Of a DNA stretch of 25,451 nucleotides, positions 17,088 through 24,968 are shown piece by piece. Under the pieces are notes generated by a model. That model saw only the letters and a program-made list of their open reading frames with translations, did not search any database and was not told the origin of the DNA. Position 1 is the first letter of the stretch. The number at the start of each line of letters is the position of its first letter. Origin of the DNA: an uncultured Lachnoanaerobaculum sp. (lineage in GTDB: Bacteria > Bacillota > Clostridia > Lachnospirales > Lachnospiraceae); assembly GCA_946999385.1 (NCBI GenBank), contig CAMQCZ010000023.1, forward strand, positions 1 to 25,451. Direction: 5' to 3'. The translations under genes and the position numbers were made by a program.

Positions 17088-17116
17088 AGTATAACAAAAT
17101 TTAATTTTACATACAA
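17088..17116 (-). promoter_or_regulatory. Candidate extended -10 promoter of the second peptide-transport operon
   Basis: On the minus strand TATACT (17088-17093) is preceded by TGT, giving an extended -10, with TTGTAT (17111-17116) 17 bases upstream. Transcription would begin near 17080, about 34 bases before the binding-protein ATG. Confidence 0.5.
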
Positions 17117-17137
17117 TAAAAAATAAAAAGAGGAATT

Positions 17138-17863
17138 ATGAAATTTGCGATTATAAGTGGAGCTTCAAAGGGTATAGGTAAGGCTATAGCTTTAAAATTT
17201 GCCAAACAAGGGTATGATGTAGCAATTACCACATACAAAGATCAAAAAAATTTATATAAGGTTCAAAAAGAAATTATAGATTTAGGCGTATCCTGTATAG
17301 CTGAAATATGTGATATGTCTGATTATAATTCCTGTAAGCTTTTTTTTGAAGAAATAACAAAAAAATATAAAAATATAGATGTCTTAATAAATAATGCCGG
17401 CATATCTTATTTCGGACTTTTACAAGATATGAGCTATGAAGCCTGGGATAAATTAATAAAAAATAATCTATATTCTGTATTTAATTGTTCTAAATTTTGT
17501 ATACCATTTATGATAAAGCAAAAGTATGGTAATATCATAAATATTTCATCTATTTGGGGAAATGTCGGTGCAAGTATGGAGGTAGCTTATAGCACCTCAA
17601 AAGGTGCCATAAATGCCTTTACAAAATCCTTGGCAAAAGAGCTTGCACCTAATAATATACAAGTAAATGCCATAGCTGCAGGATTAATTGATACAAATAT
17701 GAATAATATTTTAAGTGAAGAAGAATTGTATAGCTTAATATCAGACATTCCGGCATCAAGAATAGGAAAAGCTGATGAAGTAGCTGATTTAGCATTCTTT
17801 CTTGCACAAAAAAATTCTTATATTAATGCTCAAATAATAACTATTGACGGTGCATGGACTTAA
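17138..17863 (+). CDS. ymfI: Short-chain dehydrogenase/reductase, YmfI-like (EF-P 5-aminopentanone reductase or FabG-like)
   Basis: NADPH-type SDR of 241 aa. Cofactor motif SGASKGIG (7-14), NNAG (85-88), catalytic Ser138, Tyr151 and Lys155 in YSTSK. The stretch SSIWG (137-141) followed by GASMEV, and the closing IDGAW, resemble Bacillus YmfI more than FabG. YmfI reduces the 5-aminopentanone group placed on elongation factor P. The gene for EF-P is not in the window, so this function rests on similarity remembered from the family; a FabG-type 3-oxoacyl-ACP reductase is the alternative. The common NAVAPG motif reads NAIAAG. Ribosome site AGAGGA just before the ATG. It is divergent from the second peptide-transport operon and stands alone. 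Confidence 0.85.
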   Translation: MKFAIISGASKGIGKAIALKFAKQGYDVAITTYKDQKNLYKVQKEIIDLGVSCIAEICDMSDYNSCKLFFEEITKKYKNIDVLINNAGISYFGLLQDMSYEAWDKLIKNNLYSVFNCSKFCIPFMIKQKYGNIINISSIWGNVGASMEVAYSTSKGAINAFTKSLAKELAPNNIQVNAIAAGLIDTNMNNILSEEELYSLISDIPASRIGKADEVADLAFFLAQKNSYINAQIITIDGAWT

Positions 17864-17967
17864 GATATCCGACTTTGTAATTTTTCTTTTTTGATAAGAG
17901 CAGCAGTTTAAACAAAATCATATACTAACTCTCGCAGACTTTCACTTCAAAATTCCTATCGCAGATA

Positions 17968-18001
17968 CTTAGTTGCTTTTAATATATTAAAAGCAACTAA
18001 G
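17968..18001. repeat. Perfect 34-bp palindrome
   Basis: Each half is CTTAGTTGCTTTTAATA and its exact complement, with no spacer. As RNA it would form a 15-bp stem with a four-base TATA loop. There is no T-run on either side, so it is not a standard terminator. It lies just after the broken HTH gene on that gene's strand, and 105 bases after the YmfI-like gene. Confidence 0.9.
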
Positions 18002-18010
18002 ACAACAACT

Positions 18011-18205
18011 TTTACCCCTGTCATTAAGCATCCAACGAAACACAAAAAATCAGATAGTAAAATTTCAGATTTAAACAACAAATTCACATTTGGTCATTTT
18101 TGCTACTGTTGCAGGCGATAGACCTACTTTTTACATTGAGTCTTTTTTATTCATATTCTTATCTATCAAGACTTTCCACAAACCTTCATAATTAATTTTT
18201 ATCAT
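18011..18205 (-). pseudogene. Broken Cro/CI-type (HTH_26-like) small transcriptional regulator
   Basis: From an ATG at 18205 with AAGGATGG upstream, the frame reads MIKINYEGLWKVLIDKNMNK then KDSM, a TAA stop at 18131-18133, and continues in the same frame with KVGLSPATVAKMTKCEFVV to a second TAA at 18071-18073. This is the start and helix-turn-helix of a small regulator of the kind common in Clostridia (pattern LWKLLIDK..M.K.DL...G.S..T.AK). After the second stop, another frame keeps a fainter resemblance to the usual ending (SEILL...DFLCFVGCLMT) to about 18011. So there is at least one nonsense codon and probably one frameshift. A usual member has 65-75 residues. A 24-residue peptide could still be made, but it would lack the DNA-reading helix. 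Confidence 0.75.
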
Positions 18206-18277
18206 TACCATCCTTAATCAAATTTACTTTTATTACGAAAAATAGACTTACGTTTTTATAAATTTTTCATTTATTAT

Positions 18278-18306
18278 ATTATACTCATACTCATTATTGA
18301 TTTCAA
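18278..18306 (-). promoter_or_regulatory. Near-consensus sigma-A promoter of the broken regulator gene
   Basis: Minus strand TTGAAA (18301-18306) and a perfect TATAAT (18278-18283), exactly 17 bases apart. The start would be near 18270, about 65 bases before the pseudogene ATG. It is the best-matching sigma-A promoter found in the window. Confidence 0.65.
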
Positions 18307-18503
18307 AACCTTTCTTCATAAAGTATTTTTAATCAAAAAAATAAAAGCAGTCATAAGACCACCATTATTTATCTCTATTCACTTTTGCTATTCTTATTCT
18401 GATTTTAACACCTGTGATCAATAAATCGTTCTGTATTTCTATTTTTTATTTATACATAGTTAATAAAAGATCTTAATAGATGTGTTAGGCATATTTTGCT
18501 GAA

Positions 18504-20168
18504 TCAGCTAAGTGATTTTTTGGGAAACTCTACAGTAATCACAGTACCTTTATTCGGTTCACTCTCTAATGCTATCTTTCCATGGTGATATAGCACAGCA
18601 TGTTTTACGATGCTAAGTCCGAGTCCTGTACCGCCGGACTGTTTGGAGCGGCTTTTGTCCACACGGTAAAATCGTTCAAAGACACGCTCTTGATTCTCTT
18701 CTGAAATACCAATACCTGTATCTGCCACCTCAAGTCTGATATTCTTATCATCCTCAGAAACAGTAATTTTCACGGTGCCGCCACTCCTGTTATACTTAAT
18801 TGCATTATCACAGAGATTATATACAATTTCATATAAGAGTCTTTGTACACCACACATATTTCCATCAGTGCCACTCCATGAAAGTGAAATATTTTTTGAT
18901 TTTGCAGAGACAAATAGTGTTTCACATACTTCATCAGCCAGATTACCAAGCGAAACCTCGGAAACAGGCATATCTATCCCTTCATCCAACTGTGATAACC
19001 GGATAATATCCTCAATTAGCGTAACAAGTCTGCTTGCTTCCTTTCTGATATGTACCACAAATCGTGGAATATCTTCCGGTTTTGCAAGGCCACTTTCCAT
19101 TAAGTCTGTATATCCTATGATTCCCTGAAGTGGTGTCTTAAGTTCATGGGACACATTGGCTGTAAATTCCCGACGTACTCTCTCTGCCTCTGCCTTTTCT
19201 GTAATATCAAACACCAAAATAACCGTTCCAACCACTTTATCATCGGATAAGATTCTGCTCAAATCAAACTGATATTCTCGTCCGTTTCGATTTTCCCTGA
19301 ACTCTGCATGCCCGTTTTCCATAGATTTTTGCATGAAATCACGAATTTTTTGATGGCGATCAACCTCAATGATGTTTCTTCCAATGCAGGTATCAGTCAC
19401 ACGAAACAGCTTTTTCGCTGACAGATTGATATTAATAATTTTCCCGGCATTATCCAGTAAAATCAAACTTTCACACATATTGCCGGTTATTTGATTAAAT
19501 TCATCTTGCTTCTGTTTCAAACATGCAAGTGTTCGTTGTATCTCACATTGCTGCCCTTGAATGCAACGTAATAGAGGAGATAATTCTTCATAGGTATCAT
19601 TTTCCAGGGGGTTATCTAAATTCAATCTATTTAAAGGATCAACAATGTTCTTTGCCATACGTTTTCCCAATACCGCTGACAAAATAACAGCAAGAATACC
19701 AACGATAAGAATCGGTTGTATCATGCCAAGAAGAAGTACAAGCACTGTGATGCGACTGGTAGAAATTCGTAAAACTGTGCCATCTTTTAACCTTACTGCT
19801 TCATACAATGTCTTTTCTGTCAGCGTTTTGGAATAGCGTGAACTGCTTCCAATTCCATTTTCAAATGCTTCTTTGATTTCTTCTCTGTCGGCATGATTTC
19901 CCATGTTGGCAGGATTGATTTCATTGTCAAACAACACTGTTCCATCTTTGTAAACCCATGTGATGCGATAATTTTTTGAATCAAGTTGATTCAAAAAATC
20001 CTTTCCTGCAGCCTCAGTTCCCCGTGCAGTGATTGACAATTCATCTACCAACTGATTCTTTTGAATCTTTCCGAAATAGTCAAACATACAGGCAGTAATA
20101 ATCAGAAGCGTGCCTAATAATGTACTGAAAGCAACCAAAAGAATGGATTTGAAAATTTTACTGCTCAT
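18504..20168 (-). CDS. phoR: Phosphate-regulon sensor histidine kinase PhoR
   Basis: Membrane kinase that controls PhoB phosphorylation according to phosphate supply. I start it at 20168 (554 aa), with GGGAGG six bases upstream and an 11-bp overlap with phoB; the in-frame ATG at 20222 lies deep in phoB. Membrane helices at about 7-28 and 141-167 enclose an extracellular sensor region. Then come a HAMP-like linker, a PAS domain (about 225-325), the HisKA H-box FTANVSHELKTPL with His341, the N-box NLCDNAIKYN, and ATP lid motifs DTGIGI and GTGLGLSIV. The genetic context (pst-phoU-phoB) supports the PhoR name. Last gene of the operon; no clear terminator follows. Confidence 0.93.
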   Translation of the reverse strand: MSSKIFKSILLVAFSTLLGTLLIITACMFDYFGKIQKNQLVDELSITARGTEAAGKDFLNQLDSKNYRITWVYKDGTVLFDNEINPANMGNHADREEIKEAFENGIGSSSRYSKTLTEKTLYEAVRLKDGTVLRISTSRITVLVLLLGMIQPILIVGILAVILSAVLGKRMAKNIVDPLNRLNLDNPLENDTYEELSPLLRCIQGQQCEIQRTLACLKQKQDEFNQITGNMCESLILLDNAGKIININLSAKKLFRVTDTCIGRNIIEVDRHQKIRDFMQKSMENGHAEFRENRNGREYQFDLSRILSDDKVVGTVILVFDITEKAEAERVRREFTANVSHELKTPLQGIIGYTDLMESGLAKPEDIPRFVVHIRKEASRLVTLIEDIIRLSQLDEGIDMPVSEVSLGNLADEVCETLFVSAKSKNISLSWSGTDGNMCGVQRLLYEIVYNLCDNAIKYNRSGGTVKITVSEDDKNIRLEVADTGIGISEENQERVFERFYRVDKSRSKQSGGTGLGLSIVKHAVLYHHGKIALESEPNKGTVITVEFPKKSLS

Positions 20169-20838
20169 ATCCGGCCTCCCATCGATAACCGATATGACGA
20201 ACTGTTTCAATGCATTTTCCATATCGGTCTAATTTCTGTCTCAGGGTTTTAATGTGCATATCCAGTGTTCGGCTGTCTCCCACATAATCGGTGTTCCAAA
20301 CCAAATCGTAAAGCTGTTCTCTTGTAAAAGCACTTCCCGGATGTGATAAAAATAAATGTAAGAGTTCAAATTCCTTAAAAGTAAGCATAATACGCTTTCC
20401 TTCTATCGTAAGCGTTCGCTCGTCTAAATTCAGAATTAAACTGCCCACCTGCAAAAGTTCAAAAACCTGTCCTTTCTGACATCTGCGTAAGACTGCTTTT
20501 ACACGTGACACCAATTCCATCACACCAAATGGTTTCACAATATAGTCATCAGCTCCTAAATCTAGTGCCTGAATTTTTTCATGTTCAGCACCTCTTGCCG
20601 TTGCCATAATAACTGGAATATTTTCCAGTTCCACAGAATGCTTCATCTTACCCAAGAGTTCCACGCCATCCATTCCCGGAAGCATCACATCCAGTATAAC
20701 CAATTCCGGTTTTTCTTTTTGAATGGCATTCCAAAACTGCAATCCATCGGAAAATCCTATTGCCTCAAACCCGGTGGAATTTAACGTGTATATCTCTATT
20801 TCCCGAATGTTTTCATCATCTTCTACACACCATATCAT
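20158..20838 (-). CDS. phoB: Phosphate-regulon response regulator PhoB/PhoP (OmpR family)
   Basis: Two-domain DNA-binding regulator of 226 aa. Receiver domain: acidic pocket Glu6-Asp7-Asp8, phosphoacceptor Asp50 in LVILDVMLPGMDG, Thr80, and Lys102 in YIVKPFG. The C-terminal winged helix (about 130-224) ends with DSRTLDMHIKTLRQKL and GYRWE, typical of the OmpR/PhoB class. The ATG lies inside the last codons of phoU (23-bp overlap) but has its own strong AAGGAGG site, so the start is well supported. It probably binds the TTTACA repeats upstream of pstS, giving positive feedback on this operon. Confidence 0.94.
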   Translation of the reverse strand: MIWCVEDDENIREIEIYTLNSTGFEAIGFSDGLQFWNAIQKEKPELVILDVMLPGMDGVELLGKMKHSVELENIPVIMATARGAEHEKIQALDLGADDYIVKPFGVMELVSRVKAVLRRCQKGQVFELLQVGSLILNLDERTLTIEGKRIMLTFKEFELLHLFLSHPGSAFTREQLYDLVWNTDYVGDSRTLDMHIKTLRQKLDRYGKCIETVRHIGYRWEAGYEQ

Positions 20839-21484
20839 TTTTCCCCTCCTTATGCTTTCCTGTCATTGCATAAATAATCCATTCGGCAATATTGACTGCA
20901 TGATCTCCAATACGCTCCAGATACTTTGCAATCATCAAAAAATCCAGTGCCGATTCGGCATCCGCATATTGTTTTATAATCAATTCTACAACTCTATTTT
21001 TCATTCGGTCAAAAAAATCGTCTACAATATCATCTTCAGAAATTACATTTTCTGCAAGTACTATATCTTTCCGAACGAATGCATCCACACTGTCTGTTAC
21101 CATTTTTACAGCTGCCAGAGCCATATCACCGATAAGTTCTGTCCCATTTATCTGACTGCCATTCAGTAAAATAACAAGTTCTGCAATGTCCTCCGCCTGA
21201 TCACCAATTCGTTCCATATCGGTAATCATTCTAAGTGCAGCAGAAATTTGACGCAAATCACCTGCTACCGGCTGCTGATGCAAAAGTAACTTCATACAGA
21301 GCTGTTCAATGTCTCTTTGTAATTGATCAATTTCTCCGGCATTCTGTTTCTTCTCTCTTGCTAACACTACATTTCCTTCAAACAAGGATTTCGTTACCCC
21401 TGCGATTATTTCTTCACACATAGCTCCCATTCGGATCAGCTGTGTGTTAAGTTCATCCATTTGCTTGTCAAATTGATTCCTCAT
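20816..21484 (-). CDS. phoU: Phosphate transport system regulatory protein PhoU
   Basis: Cytoplasmic helical protein of 222 aa that links the Pst transporter to PhoR and limits phosphate uptake. Two PhoU repeats are seen, each with its metal-binding signature: DMERIGDQAEDIAE (Glu91, Asp95, Asp99) and YLERIGDHAVNIAEW (Glu190, Asp194). Length is usual. The start overlaps the pstB stop by one base (TAATG) and follows GGGAGG. The 3' end overlaps phoB. Confidence 0.96.
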   Translation of the reverse strand: MRNQFDKQMDELNTQLIRMGAMCEEIIAGVTKSLFEGNVVLAREKKQNAGEIDQLQRDIEQLCMKLLLHQQPVAGDLRQISAALRMITDMERIGDQAEDIAELVILLNGSQINGTELIGDMALAAVKMVTDSVDAFVRKDIVLAENVISEDDIVDDFFDRMKNRVVELIIKQYADAESALDFLMIAKYLERIGDHAVNIAEWIIYAMTGKHKEGKNDMVCRR

Positions 21485-22239
21485 TATCCAAACCTCCCCG
21501 TAATATAATCTTCAGTTCTTTTATCCTGTGGCCGGTCAAAGATATTGTCCGTTGCCCCAAATTCCACCAGTTCACCAAGCAGGAAAAATGCTGTATAATA
21601 CGAGACCCTGACTGCCTGCTGCATATTATGCGTTACCATGACGATGGTATAATCTTTTTTCAGTTCAATAACCAATTCCTCAATCTTAGAGGTTGAAATC
21701 GGATCCAGTGCACTTGTCGGCTCATCCATCAAAAGAACATCCGGCTCTACTGCCAAAGCTCTAGCAATGCAAAGCCTTTGTTGCTGACCACCGGACAAGC
21801 CCAATGCATTTTTCTTCAGACGATCTTTAACTTCATCCCAAATTGCAGCACTTTGAAGTGCCTTTTCAACAATCTCATCCAAAAGTGCTCGATTTGTTAT
21901 TCCGTGAGTTCGAGGACCGTAGGCAACATTATCATAAATACTCATTGGAAACGGATTCGGTTTTTGAAATACCATTCCTATTTGTTTACGCAATTCATTG
22001 ACATCAACATGATGTGCAAAAATATCCTCTTCCCTATAATAAATCTCTCCGGTAATTTTTACGGACGGAATCAGATCATTCATGCGATTCAATGTCTTTA
22101 AAAAAGTAGACTTTCCACACCCTGACGGCCCAATCAGTGCAGTAATACTCTTTTCCGGAATTTCAATATTGATCTTTTTCAAAGCCTGATGTTCGCCATA
22201 CCAGAGGCACAAATCTTTGGCAGTAATGATTGAACCCAT
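21484..22239 (-). CDS. pstB: Phosphate ABC transporter ATPase PstB
   Basis: ATPase of the high-affinity phosphate importer. I prefer the ATG at 22239 (251 aa) because AAAGGA lies nine bases before it; the in-frame ATG at 22260, directly after the pstA stop, has no good site and adds only MKKGKKH. Walker A GPSGCGKST (37-45), Q-loop FQKPNPFPMSIYDN (91-104, a PstB hallmark), signature LSGGQQQR (148-155), Walker B DVLLMDE (167-173), and THNMQQAVR with the H-loop His. Confidence 0.96.
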   Translation of the reverse strand: MGSIITAKDLCLWYGEHQALKKINIEIPEKSITALIGPSGCGKSTFLKTLNRMNDLIPSVKITGEIYYREEDIFAHHVDVNELRKQIGMVFQKPNPFPMSIYDNVAYGPRTHGITNRALLDEIVEKALQSAAIWDEVKDRLKKNALGLSGGQQQRLCIARALAVEPDVLLMDEPTSALDPISTSKIEELVIELKKDYTIVMVTHNMQQAVRVSYYTAFFLLGELVEFGATDNIFDRPQDKRTEDYITGRFG

Positions 22240-22260
22240 ATGTTTCTTTCCTTTCTTCAT

Positions 22261-23121
22261 TTATCGTTCATTTCTTTTCTTTGCATAATATTTCTGTGTC
22301 ATTTCAGCCGCAAGATTTATCGTCAATGCCAAGAGCATAAGTATTGCAGCAATTGCAAAAGCAATGCCAAATTCTCCATTCTCCTTTGCATAAACATATA
22401 AACTTACGGTAAGCGTTGCTCCAGGAGAGACAAGGCTATCTGCAAATCCATGCAGTGCATGAGCAAATCCTGCTGTGAAAAGAAGTGCGGCGGATTCTCC
22501 TAATATTCTTCCTACGGATAAAATACAGCCGGTAATGACACCATCCACACATCCTGGAATGACTACTGTGCGTACCATACGCCATTTTCCGGCACCAAGT
22601 CCGAACGCCCCTTCCCGATAGGAAATTGGAACACTTTTTAAACTCTCCTGTGTATTTCGCATAATAATCGGCAAACTCATGACTGCAAGTGTCAATGCTC
22701 CTGCCAAAAGACTTGTTCCCATATGATTTGCAAATATCAGCATACCCACCAACCCATAAATGATTGATGGAATGCCCGACAGTGTTTCTGCCGTGTATTC
22801 CATGATAGAAACTATCTTTTGATTCGTCGCATATTCTGTCAAATAGATGGCTGCCCCAACTCCGAGCGGCAGTACAATCAGCAATGCCGCAATCATAATG
22901 TACAAGGTATTCAGAATATCCGGTAAAATGCCAATTCGATCACTGATATAACTGGGTGCTGTAGACAAAAAAGACCAGTTGATACCCGGCAATCCTTTTA
23001 TCAAAACATAAAATAGCAGGAATAACGAAACGGCTGCTGTCAAAGCAGTGCAAATATACATCAGTCCTTTCATGAACACCTCATATTGCTTTCGTCTTAC
23101 TTTGTAATATTCTATATTCAT
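22261..23121 (-). CDS. pstA: Phosphate ABC transporter permease PstA
   Basis: Channel subunit of 286 aa with six membrane segments. PstA/PstC landmarks: GVGAAIYLTEYA, the ETLSGIPSIIYGLVGM block, and FGLGAGKWRMVRTVVIPGC as the ATPase-contact motif. The ATG at 23121 follows the pstC stop by three bases but its ribosome site is poor; a second ATG at 23073 has GAGGTG just upstream and would give 270 aa. Both keep all membrane helices. I list the longer form with that reservation. Confidence 0.94.
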   Translation of the reverse strand: MNIEYYKVRRKQYEVFMKGLMYICTALTAAVSLFLLFYVLIKGLPGINWSFLSTAPSYISDRIGILPDILNTLYIMIAALLIVLPLGVGAAIYLTEYATNQKIVSIMEYTAETLSGIPSIIYGLVGMLIFANHMGTSLLAGALTLAVMSLPIIMRNTQESLKSVPISYREGAFGLGAGKWRMVRTVVIPGCVDGVITGCILSVGRILGESAALLFTAGFAHALHGFADSLVSPGATLTVSLYVYAKENGEFGIAFAIAAILMLLALTINLAAEMTQKYYAKKRNER

Positions 23122-23124
23122 TTC

Positions 23125-23991
23125 CTATTTGACACCCCTTTTCAAAAAGAAATTTAATGTAGCATTCAAAAGCATGATGAATAGAAACAAAACCAAGGCA
23201 ACAGAGAACAGAGCTTCTCTCTGCAATCCTCCGGCATATGACATTTCGCCGGCAACTGCACCGGTCAGAAAACGTACGCTTTGAAACAGGGAATCCGGCA
23301 TATTGGCAGCATTACCTGCCACCATCATTACTGCCATCGCCTCTCCGATTGCCCGACCAATGCCAATTACAATTGCAGCGGCTATTCCACTTTTTGCTGC
23401 CGGAACAGATACCCTGAAGTAGGTTTCTGTCTGAGTCGCTCCCAAAGCAAGAGAAGCATCTTCATATTCCTTTGGTACTGCATCCAGTGCAGTAACGGAC
23501 ATCTTAATTACCGAAGGCAGGATCATAATGGCAAGCACAAGCATTGCTGCCAACAAACTTGCTCCGTCCGGAACATGAAACAAGCTTTGAATTCTAGCTA
23601 CTAAAATTAACATGCCAACAAGACCATAGACAACAGATGGAATTCCTGCAAGAAGATTTACGAATGACTGCATAAGTTCTTTGATTTTCGGATTTGCTAC
23701 TTTTGACAGATACACAGCCGTAAAAAATCCAACTGGAACCCCAAGCAGAATCGCACCTGCCGTGCCATAAATACTTGTAAGGATAAAAGGCAGAATCCCA
23801 TATTGAGGATTTGCCTTAGTAGGTGCCCATTCTGTTCCGAAAAGGAATTTTATAAAACCGATCTTATGAATAGCCGGAATTCCGGATATTACTAAATAAA
23901 CAGTAATCAGAAGCACACAAGCAACTGTAATTAATCCCAGCAGAAAGAACAGTCCATGGACAACATTTTCAATCATTTGTTTTTTATTCAT
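23125..23991 (-). CDS. pstC: Phosphate ABC transporter permease PstC
   Basis: Second channel subunit, 288 aa, six membrane segments. Family pattern: FLFGTEWAPTKANPQYGILP (47-66), GVPVGFFTAVYLS, NLLAGIPSVVYGLVGM, the contact motif LALGATQTETYFRVSVPAA, and IGRAIGEAMAVMMVAGN. Strong site GAGGTGAA upstream. 64 bases separate it from the pstS stop, with only a weak 6-bp hairpin in between. Confidence 0.95.
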   Translation of the reverse strand: MNKKQMIENVVHGLFFLLGLITVACVLLITVYLVISGIPAIHKIGFIKFLFGTEWAPTKANPQYGILPFILTSIYGTAGAILLGVPVGFFTAVYLSKVANPKIKELMQSFVNLLAGIPSVVYGLVGMLILVARIQSLFHVPDGASLLAAMLVLAIMILPSVIKMSVTALDAVPKEYEDASLALGATQTETYFRVSVPAAKSGIAAAIVIGIGRAIGEAMAVMMVAGNAANMPDSLFQSVRFLTGAVAGEMSYAGGLQREALFSVALVLFLFIMLLNATLNFFLKRGVK

Positions 23992-24055
23992 AAACTTTCA
24001 CCTCGACAATCGGAAACAGTACATCCTGTACTATCTCCACCCTGCTCTCCTATTC

Positions 24056-24901
24056 TTAATTTGCAGGGACGACACCCGCTTTAGAAATCAGATCATTTGA
24101 TTTCCGAGATGTTGCATAGTCAAAGAATTTCTTTGCCGCATCCGAAAGTTCCCTATCTTTTTTTGTTACTAGTACAAATGGACGCTGTACTGTATAACTT
24201 CCATTTTTGATGTTCTCCTCATTAACTGCTACCTTATCAACCGTCAGAGCTTTGACAGAATCCTTAACAGATGCAGCAGATGCATAACCTATAGCATTTG
24301 GATTCTGTGCAACAGTAGTAATGACATCGCCTGTTGAAGTAAGTTCCTGTCTATACTTGCAGGTGTCTTCAGTCTCTGTAATAGATTCAAATCCATCACG
24401 GGTACCGGAACCGGCTTCACGACCAATCACAACAATCTCTCCATCCTTACCTCCCAACTGAGACCAGTTAGTAATTTTGCCTGTATAAATCCCTGCAATA
24501 TCTGTGAGACTTAAATCCTGTATCGGATTATCGGGATTTACAATTATTGCGATACCGTCATAGGCGAGTACAGTTTCCGTAAGACCGGATACCTTCTCTT
24601 CGTCCTTTAAATTCCGAGAAGACAATCCGATATCACATCGTCCCTCTGAAACTGCTTTTATACCTGAACCTGATCCGGTAGGATTATATGTAAATGTAAT
24701 CCCCGTATCATTTTGAAATGATTCTCCCAAAATACCGATGACTTTCTCCATGGATGTAGAACCGTCCGTAGAAATAGAAGTCGAACCGGTTTTCTTATCG
24801 GAAACTGCATTTTCCTGACTCGTCTTTCCTCTGCATGCTGTTAAAACACCCAGGCAAAGCACACCTACTGCAACAATCGACAACATTTTTTTTACTTTCA
24901 T
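24056..24901 (-). CDS. pstS: Phosphate-binding lipoprotein PstS
   Basis: Extracytoplasmic phosphate receptor and first gene of the pst-pho operon. I start it at 24901 (281 aa): GAGGTG lies eight bases upstream and the protein then begins with a lipoprotein signal (KVKK, hydrophobic core, LTAC with Cys23). The in-frame ATG at 24946 would fall beside the -10 box. Phosphate-contact loops are visible: STDGSTSMEK, NPTGSGSGIKA, REAGSGTRDGF. Length is typical of Gram-positive PstS. Confidence 0.95.
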   Translation of the reverse strand: MKVKKMLSIVAVGVLCLGVLTACRGKTSQENAVSDKKTGSTSISTDGSTSMEKVIGILGESFQNDTGITFTYNPTGSGSGIKAVSEGRCDIGLSSRNLKDEEKVSGLTETVLAYDGIAIIVNPDNPIQDLSLTDIAGIYTGKITNWSQLGGKDGEIVVIGREAGSGTRDGFESITETEDTCKYRQELTSTGDVITTVAQNPNAIGYASAASVKDSVKALTVDKVAVNEENIKNGSYTVQRPFVLVTKKDRELSDAAKKFFDYATSRKSNDLISKAGVVPAN

Positions 24902-24947
24902 AGTCAACACCTCGTAATTTCTTATTTCGTGATTTTTCCCTTTCACA

Positions 24948-24953
24948 ATTATA
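24948..24953 (-). promoter_or_regulatory. pstS promoter -10 box
   Basis: A perfect TATAAT on the minus strand. The place 17 bases upstream (24971-24976) reads ACTTTA, not a sigma-A -35 box, and belongs to a Pho box, as expected for an activator-dependent promoter. The start would be near 24941, giving about 40 bases of leader. Confidence 0.7.
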
Positions 24954-24968
24954 AGTTTACATACTGCT

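Larger units (their letters stand above)
17864..18503. other. 640-bp gene-free spacer with decayed sequence
   Basis: Between the YmfI-like gene and phoR there is no intact reading frame. It contains, from left to right: a minus-strand coding-like fragment (about 17868-17946) interrupted by a TAA, a perfect 34-bp palindrome (17968-18001), a broken HTH regulator gene (18011-18205) and its promoter (18278-18306). From 18307 to 18503 I see only short AT-rich frames and no convincing terminator for phoR. Confidence 0.7.

Noticed and set aside
18231..18302. 23-codon frame upstream of the HTH pseudogene
   Set aside because: It lies across the promoter and has no ribosome site or recognisable sequence.
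18498..18508. GCTGAATCAGC hairpin at the phoR stop as terminator
   Set aside because: Only 5 bp per arm with a one-base centre, overlapping the stop codon, and no T-run on the minus strand.
24018..24032. Hairpin between pstS and pstC as attenuator
   Set aside because: Six base pairs with a three-base loop and no T-run; too weak to claim.
24902..24946. Longer PstS starting at 24946
   Set aside because: That ATG lies at the -10/transcription start and adds residues before a normal lipoprotein signal; GAGGTG supports 24901.
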